Shown here one piece after another: positions 59,276-64,000 of a stretch of DNA of 64,000 bases. The DNA lies in NCBI RefSeq assembly GCF_047238125.1, contig NZ_JBDFMH010000001.1, positions 248,001 to 312,000 on the forward strand, in the 5' to 3' direction. Source of the DNA: JBDFMH01 sp047238125 (GTDB taxonomy: Bacteria > Pseudomonadota > Alphaproteobacteria > Sphingomonadales > Sphingomonadaceae). A program made the position numbers and the translations under genes. Under the pieces are notes generated by a model, which made no database searches, had not been told where the DNA came from, and was given only the letters and a program-made list of their open reading frames with translations. Positions within the stretch are counted from its first letter, which is position 1; each line of letters opens with the position of its first letter.

Positions 59276-59368
59276 TCAGCCGACCGCACCACCGCTCGTC
59301 CAGCCACCGCCGAAGAGCCATTCCCAAACGCCACGATTCGGACGCTGCGGAGCAACCTTCTTAGCCAT
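59276..59368 (-). CDS. 30-residue Trp- and Gly-rich small protein
   Basis: MAKKVAPQRPNRGVWEWL, then FGGGWTSGGAVG and stop: 30 residues with three Trp and a basic N-terminus. It is below normal gene-calling size but has a ribosome site (AGGGGG, 5-6 bases before ATG 59368), its own terminator 27 bases after the stop, and fills the gap between prfC and the CHASE2-EAL gene with no other candidate. Function unknown. It could be a membrane-surface peptide or a leader peptide; the terminator then ends the transcript well before prfC. Confidence 0.65.
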   Translation of the reverse strand: MAKKVAPQRPNRGVWEWLFGGGWTSGGAVG

Positions 59369-59459
59369 ACGACCCCCTGTCCAAAGGAGATGCACACGAG
59401 CGCACATCCCCGGACGGTGGTTAAGGGGGCCTTAATAAGTTAGCAACCCGTTAACTTTG

Positions 59460-61778
59460 TTAGGCAACCATCTTTCTTCGCGCAGACAGCAAAAGCCGTC
59501 CTAGGGCCCGCAAATGCATGGGGCGGCCGATCAGATAGCCCTGCGCGATATCGCACCCCATCTCCTCCAGGCGATCGAGCGTCACCTGGCGCTCGACACC
59601 TTCGGCGACGACCTTGTGGCCCAGCGAATGGGCCAGCTCGATCGTGGATCGCACCATCACCCGATCGTCGTGATTGTCGTCGATCAGCTGGACGAAGCTC
59701 TTGTCGATCTTGATCTCGTTGGCCGGGATCCGCTTGAGATAGTCGAGCGTGGACTGGCCGGTCCCATAGTCGTCGATCGAGATGCGGATGCCGAGCGCGC
59801 GGAGCGCGTGCAGCGTCTCCAGGCTGGCACCGCCGGTGATCAGCGCCGCAGTCTCGGTGATCTCCAGCGTCAGCAGTTTGGGCGGCAACTGGTGCCGCTC
59901 CAGCAGCGCCGCGATCGAACCCGGCAAGGTGCGATCGTCGAGCAGTCGGGTAGAAAGGTTGACCGCGATCGAGAAGACGATGCCGCGCGCGTTGATTCGC
60001 GCAGCGGCGTGCACCGCGCGGTCCAGGATATGCATCGTCAGCCGGTCGATCCGGTTCTCCTGCTCGGCGGCGCGGATGAATTCGTCCGGGCTGATCGGGC
60101 CGCGTTCGGGATGGGTCCAGCGCGCCAGTGCCTCGGCGCCGATGATCTCGCCGCTGCCGATCTCGATCTTGGGCTGATAGGCGATCCAGAGCGCGCCGGT
60201 GTCGATCGCGGCATCCAGCTGGCTCAGCAGCGACAGCTTCCATTCGCTGCTCTTCAGGCGGGCCGGGTCGTTATGCTTCCAGCGCAGCCCCTCGGCGGCG
60301 GCCTCGTCCGCGGCGACGAGCGCGCCAGCCAGCCGCTTGACGATGTCGCGGTCACCCGCGGGGTCGACGCCGAACGCGATCGCCAGGTCGAAGCGCTGCT
60401 GCTGCACGACGATCGGGCTGCGGAACAAGGCGTGCAGCGCATCGAGATGATCGCCGACCGGGGCGCCGGTCTGATCGGCGAACCAGGCGAAAATGCCTTC
60501 GTCGCCCTGATGCAGGGCGACACCGTGCGCGCCGAGCGTAAGCCGGGCCGCGATCTGTTCGACGAGCGCACGCTCCTGATCGGGTGGCAGTGCGGAAACG
60601 ATCCGGGCGAAGTTTCTGATCCGCGCCGCAATCAGCAGATGGTGAGGGTGGGGCGGCTTGTGGCGGAACGCCTCCAGGTTCGGCAGTCCGGAATTGGCGT
60701 TGGTGGTGCCGCGTTCGCGATAGGATTTCTTGGCTGCGGCCGATGCCCGGGCGGCGCTGGCGATGATCAGCAGGAACAGCGCGGGTAACACGTCGACCGG
60801 CATCGCCGCGGCATCCAGCGCGATCGGGCCGGCCAGCAACGCGATGCCGCCCAGCGCCAGTAGTGCGACGGCGTTGCGCAGCCGCTTCAGGCGGATGCCG
60901 CCCGCCGCGCACAGCAGCGCCACCAGGAACGGCGGCACCCAGCCCAGCGGCAACGGCCGCCCCTCGCGCAGCGTCTCGGCACCCAGCACATGCATGTACA
61001 CGCCCGGCACCAGCCCGGTGCCCGGTGCCAGGAAGCGATCACCGAGCTCGGGCGAGGTCACGCCGACGATCAGCGTGCGGCCTTTCAGCGCGTCCGCCGG
61101 CACCTTGCCGTCCAGCAGATCGGCCAGGCCGTAGACCGGTACGGACTTGAGCTGGATCGCATAATCGATCGGGAAGATCTCACCGGTCTTGCCACGCTGC
61201 CCGGCCATGTGCGCGGACATGCTGGGATGATCCTGGCCGCCAGTCGTCAAAGCATAGGGCAGGTCCCAGATCGCGCCCTGGTGATTGTAGCGATAATTGA
61301 TGTTGGCGAGATCGACGAGCGGGCGGATACCTGCGAACGGCAGATGTTCGGATCGCCGACCGGTGAGCGGATCGATCACGAAGCGGGTGGCGACGACCGG
61401 CTTGGTCGACCATTTGGAAAAAGCGGTGCGCAGCGCGGCATCGTCGAGCGGGGTCGAATCCGGCGCGAAATCGATATCGAAATAGATGCGGCTCGCGCCC
61501 ATCTCGCGCGCGGTATCGGCCAGCCGCGCATAGTTGCGCCGCGCGATCGGCCATTTACCGAGCTGGCGGACGCTGCGATCATCGATGCCGATCACGGCGA
61601 TCCGGCCACTGGCATCGTGGCTGCGGGCCAGGTTGCGCAGCGCGCGCAGCACGTCGTCGATCGGGGCACCGGCGTCCAGCAATCCGCACGCGAGGGCGAC
61701 GACCGTGGCCCATATGAGCACGCGCCAGCCGGGCCTGCCGCCCGATTTCTTCCTTTCTGTGCGCGCGTTCAATGCCAT
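59460..61778 (-). CDS. CHASE2 sensor with degenerate GGDEF and active-looking EAL domain
   Basis: A 772-residue membrane protein: a first helix (VLIWATVVALACGLL), an extracytoplasmic CHASE2 domain to about residue 290 (FDIDFAPDSTPLDD), three helices, then a GGDEF-like domain and a C-terminal EAL domain. The GGDEF loop reads HQGDEGIF and the metal Asp is replaced (LIAARIRNF), so it cannot make c-di-GMP. EAL residues are intact (GAEALARW, EITETA, IDDYGTGQS, EIKIDKSFV, VAEGVE), so c-di-GMP hydrolysis under control of an outside signal is predicted. Confidence 0.9.
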   Translation of the reverse strand: MALNARTERKKSGGRPGWRVLIWATVVALACGLLDAGAPIDDVLRALRNLARSHDASGRIAVIGIDDRSVRQLGKWPIARRNYARLADTAREMGASRIYFDIDFAPDSTPLDDAALRTAFSKWSTKPVVATRFVIDPLTGRRSEHLPFAGIRPLVDLANINYRYNHQGAIWDLPYALTTGGQDHPSMSAHMAGQRGKTGEIFPIDYAIQLKSVPVYGLADLLDGKVPADALKGRTLIVGVTSPELGDRFLAPGTGLVPGVYMHVLGAETLREGRPLPLGWVPPFLVALLCAAGGIRLKRLRNAVALLALGGIALLAGPIALDAAAMPVDVLPALFLLIIASAARASAAAKKSYRERGTTNANSGLPNLEAFRHKPPHPHHLLIAARIRNFARIVSALPPDQERALVEQIAARLTLGAHGVALHQGDEGIFAWFADQTGAPVGDHLDALHALFRSPIVVQQQRFDLAIAFGVDPAGDRDIVKRLAGALVAADEAAAEGLRWKHNDPARLKSSEWKLSLLSQLDAAIDTGALWIAYQPKIEIGSGEIIGAEALARWTHPERGPISPDEFIRAAEQENRIDRLTMHILDRAVHAAARINARGIVFSIAVNLSTRLLDDRTLPGSIAALLERHQLPPKLLTLEITETAALITGGASLETLHALRALGIRISIDDYGTGQSTLDYLKRIPANEIKIDKSFVQLIDDNHDDRVMVRSTIELAHSLGHKVVAEGVERQVTLDRLEEMGCDIAQGYLIGRPMHLRALGRLLLSARRKMVA

Positions 61779-61834
61779 GCCACCACCAACATCAGAGTTG
61801 GCTGTGGCAGAGAAAGGTTAGCAAACCGGAACCA

Positions 61835-62845
61835 CTATTCCCCGGGCACGACGAGCTGTTCGATCGTCCCGAAAATCGGGTGGCCGCGGGCATCCGCCAG
61901 CATGATCCGCACCGTATCGCCATGCTTCAGGAATGGCGTCGCGGGCTTGCCGTCGCGGATCGTCTCCACCATCCGCAGCTCGGCGATGCAGCTATAACCC
62001 AGCCCGCCATCGGCGACCGGACGACCGGGGCCGCCATCGGCATCGCGGTTCGATACGGTGCCCGATCCGATGATGCTGCCCGCCACCAGCGAGCGCGTCT
62101 TCGCCAGATGCGATATCAGCGTGCCGAAATCGAACGTCATGTCGATCTGCGCCTCGGCCCGGCCGAACGGCTGGCCGTTGAGATCGACCTGCAACGTGCC
62201 GTGCAGCTTGCCATCCACCCAGCGATCGCCAAGCGCGGTCGGCGTCACCAGCACCGGCGAGAAGGCGGATGCGGGCTTGGATTGGACGAAGCCGAATCCC
62301 TTGGCCAGCTCCGCCGGAATCAGGTTGCGCAGGCTGACATCGTTGGCCAGCCCGACCAGCCGGATCGCGTCCAGCGCCTGCTCACGCGTGGCGCCCTGCG
62401 GCACGTCGCCCGTCACCACCACGATCTCGGCCTCGAAATCGCAGCCCCAGGCTTCGTCCGCCAGCGGGATCGGATCGCGCGGGGCCAGGAAGCCGTCGGA
62501 TCCGCCCTGATACATCAGCGGATCGGTCCAGAAGCTTTCCGGCATTTCCGCGCCGCGCGCCTTCCGCACCAGCTCGACATGGTTCACATAGGCCGAGCCG
62601 TCCGCCCACTGATAGGCGCGCGGCAGCGGCGACGCGGCCTCGCGCTCGTGGAAGCGGCGCATCGGGATCACTTCATGCTGCAGGTCGGTCTGCAGCGCTT
62701 CCAGCCGCGGGGCGATGTCGTCCCAGTCGTCGAGAGCGGCCTGGAGCGTCGGCGCGATATGCTGCGCCTCCGCGCACCAGGCGAGATCGTCCGATACCAC
62801 GATTAGGCGACCGTCGCGCCCGCCCTTCAGGCTAGCCAGCTTCAT
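61835..62845 (-). CDS. Fumarylacetoacetate hydrolase family protein
   Basis: A 336-residue FAH-fold protein that cleaves a C-C bond in a diketo acid using Ca or Mg. Metal ligands are in GCDFEAEIVVVTGD, with GLANDVSLRNLIPAEL and the conserved SIIGSGTVSNRD further on. The longer N-terminal domain (~90 residues before the FAH core) is as in the tyrosine/homogentisate-type enzymes of alphaproteobacteria. Start ATG 62845 (MKLASLKGGRDGRL) has a GGAGAGGAG site. No other tyrosine catabolism gene is in view. Confidence 0.88.
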   Translation of the reverse strand: MKLASLKGGRDGRLIVVSDDLAWCAEAQHIAPTLQAALDDWDDIAPRLEALQTDLQHEVIPMRRFHEREAASPLPRAYQWADGSAYVNHVELVRKARGAEMPESFWTDPLMYQGGSDGFLAPRDPIPLADEAWGCDFEAEIVVVTGDVPQGATREQALDAIRLVGLANDVSLRNLIPAELAKGFGFVQSKPASAFSPVLVTPTALGDRWVDGKLHGTLQVDLNGQPFGRAEAQIDMTFDFGTLISHLAKTRSLVAGSIIGSGTVSNRDADGGPGRPVADGGLGYSCIAELRMVETIRDGKPATPFLKHGDTVRIMLADARGHPIFGTIEQLVVPGE

Positions 62846-62937
62846 CTGCGCTCCTCTCCGAAACTTCGTTCGGCAAGGCATAGGCTGGTTGCGGCCAGCG
62901 CGCGACAGCAATTGCGCGGAGCGTCCACCGGCTCAGC

Positions 62938-62977
62938 GTCACCCTGGTCGAGCCCGCGGTGACGGTGGCAGGGTGAC
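62938..62977 (-). repeat. Inverted repeat after the quinoprotein gene
   Basis: GTCACCCTG (62938-62946) and CAGGGTGAC (62969-62977), perfect 9-base arms 22 bases apart, 5 bases past the stop of the quinoprotein gene. No U-run follows, so terminator function is uncertain. Confidence 0.4.
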
Positions 62978-62981
62978 CTCG

Positions 62982-64000
62982 CTACTTAGCCGGGGCGAAC
63001 ACCATCAGCAGGTTGCCGGGCATGTGGTAATAGAGCCCGTAGCCCGAATTCACGATCACATGACCGCGCGCCACGGTCGCGCCCGCGCCGCTCATCGCTC
63101 CGCCATGGCCTTCGATGCCGTTCACGCCCGCCACCGGTTTCGTCGTGTCGACTTCCCAGATCACCTTGCCGCTGTCGGCATCATAGGCGCGGAAGCGGCC
63201 GTCGAGATGACCGGCGAAGACCACGCCGGGGATGGCGGTGATCGCCGCCGAGATGCCAGGATCGCAATGCTCCGCACCCGCGCACTTGTCGTCGGCCATC
63301 GTCCGCCACAGGATCCTGCCCGTCGCCGGGTCGACCGCGTGCAGCCCGGCGCCGCGCTGGGCGGCGTCATAGATGCGCGCATCCTTGGTGTCGGCCATGT
63401 CGTTGATCGGCACGAACAGGCGGCGGCCATCGCTGGCCATGCCGAAATGCACGCCGCCCTGCGTGCCGCCATGGCCCAGCCGGGTCTGCCACAATATCTT
63501 GCCGGTTTCGGGGTCGAGCCCATGCGCCACGCCAGATTTCTGGCCGACCATCAGCACATCGCGCCCGCCCGCCTTCGTCAGGATGGTTGAGGCGGCGACA
63601 TCGAGATCCGGCCCGTTCTCCTTGGGACAAGTGCCGTTGTTGAGCATACAGCCGACATGCCAGGCATCGCCCTTGGTCAGCTGCGTCGTCCACAGCCGCT
63701 TGCCGGTCTTCGCATCGACCGCGAACACCGCATCGCTGTTGCCGTCCGCGGGCGAGGAGTAATTTTCGCCCGATCCGAAATAGATCCGGCCGCGCGCCGC
63801 ATCATAGGTCGGGCTGTTCCACACCGGCGCGCCGGACGGGCCGAGGATGGTGGTGCCGTGCACCGTCTTGCCGTGCGGGCTAGGCGGGTTGGGGATCGTG
63901 TAGCTCTGCCAGCGGATCGCGCCGGTGGCCGGATCGATCGCCGCCACCGATCCGCGGAAGGTGCAGCATTCATAGGCCGGGTCGCCCGGTGCCGCGACCT
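62982..64000 (-). CDS. PQQ-dependent dehydrogenase beta-propeller, partial (PVA-dehydrogenase-like)
   Basis: About 339 C-terminal residues of a periplasmic quinoprotein; the N-terminus lies beyond the window. Propeller blade repeats of the form AxDPxTGxxxW recur (AAIDPATGAIRW, FAVDAKTGKRLW, HGLDPETGKILW, HAVDPATGRILW). The vicinal cysteine pair ECCTFRGS near 63970 is the typical PQQ-ring disulfide. The overall pattern resembles polyvinyl-alcohol dehydrogenases, described from sphingomonads, but other alcohol-oxidising quinoproteins are close. Whether a heme c domain is attached cannot be seen. Confidence 0.82.
   Translation of the reverse strand, partial: VAAPGDPAYECCTFRGSVAAIDPATGAIRWQSYTIPNPPSPHGKTVHGTTILGPSGAPVWNSPTYDAARGRIYFGSGENYSSPADGNSDAVFAVDAKTGKRLWTTQLTKGDAWHVGCMLNNGTCPKENGPDLDVAASTILTKAGGRDVLMVGQKSGVAHGLDPETGKILWQTRLGHGGTQGGVHFGMASDGRRLFVPINDMADTKDARIYDAAQRGAGLHAVDPATGRILWRTMADDKCAGAEHCDPGISAAITAIPGVVFAGHLDGRFRAYDADSGKVIWEVDTTKPVAGVNGIEGHGGAMSGAGATVARGHVIVNSGYGLYYHMPGNLLMVFAPAK

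Noticed and set aside
59121..59327. 68-codon minus-strand frame before prfC
   Set aside because: It runs through the terminator hairpin at 59229-59249, has no ribosome site and overlaps the better-supported 30-codon gene in another frame.

Overview
The window is GC-rich, densely packed chromosomal DNA from an alphaproteobacterium, most likely a sphingomonad (Sphingomonas or a close relative). This is inferred from the trpF-trpB-trpA-accD-folC order, a PEPxxWA-type sorting-signal protein, DUF2336, DUF3775 and DUF3072 proteins, an EcfG-type general stress promoter, an alphaproteobacterial type Fur box, and a PVA-dehydrogenase-like quinoprotein. I see no phage, insertion sequence, CRISPR array, rRNA or replication origin. 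The content is core chromosome with short runs of lineage-specific genes. Both ends cut through genes: homoserine dehydrogenase on the left and a PQQ quinoprotein on the right.

Layout, left to right. 1-3.1 kb: hom, a MobA-like nucleotidyltransferase, a small Gln/Asp/Arg-rich protein, then a gene-free stretch that looks like a long structured RNA ending in a terminator. 3.1-7.4 kb: a sulfate uptake operon read leftward (Rrf2 regulator, sbp, cysT, cysW, cysA). 7.5-9.7 kb: tRNA-His, a Leu/Phe/Val-type dehydrogenase and an EamA permease. 9.8-14.5 kb: a tightly overlapping cytochrome c maturation operon ccmC-D-E-F-G-H-I. 14.6-19.3 kb: a REP-like palindrome, a DUF3072 stress protein, alanine dehydrogenase with its divergent Lrp-type regulator, Kup and a GST. 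19.4-22.9 kb: a three-gene operon (MobA-like, PRC-barrel, 2H phosphoesterase), DUF3775, a ferredoxin reductase and tRNA-Met. 23.1-28.8 kb: a TetR-controlled cluster with two hotdog proteins and an acyl-CoA synthetase, followed by two MFS transporters. 28.9-33.3 kb: rsmD, an rRNA pseudouridine synthase, a single-domain response regulator, an AmpG-like permease, a TPR protein, and a small Cys-containing protein under a Fur-like box.

33.4-38.2 kb: folC, accD and trpA-trpB-trpF on the minus strand. 38.3-45.1 kb: valS-MATE, then amn, a peroxiredoxin and yqgE. 45.1-51.5 kb: a distinctive block. A large membrane-anchored coiled-coil protein is divergent from four plus-strand genes: an Hpt-like protein without the phospho-histidine, a degenerate nucleotidyltransferase fused to membrane helices, a DUF2336 protein, and a histidine-kinase-like protein with Ser where the phospho-accepting His should be. 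51.5-54.3 kb: gltX-gltA. 54.3-62.8 kb: comEC, a PEP-CTERM exported protein, prfC, a 30-residue Trp-rich peptide gene, a CHASE2-(degenerate GGDEF)-EAL protein and an FAH-family hydrolase. 62.98 kb to the end: the partial quinoprotein.

The best candidate for something undescribed is the 45-51.5 kb block, where several signalling or catalytic folds have all lost key residues while staying intact as genes. Next come the Fur-boxed Cys-containing gene, the unidentified structured RNA at about 2.65-3.07 kb, and the 30-codon Trp-rich gene. All functional names come from reading motifs by eye; no database search was run.
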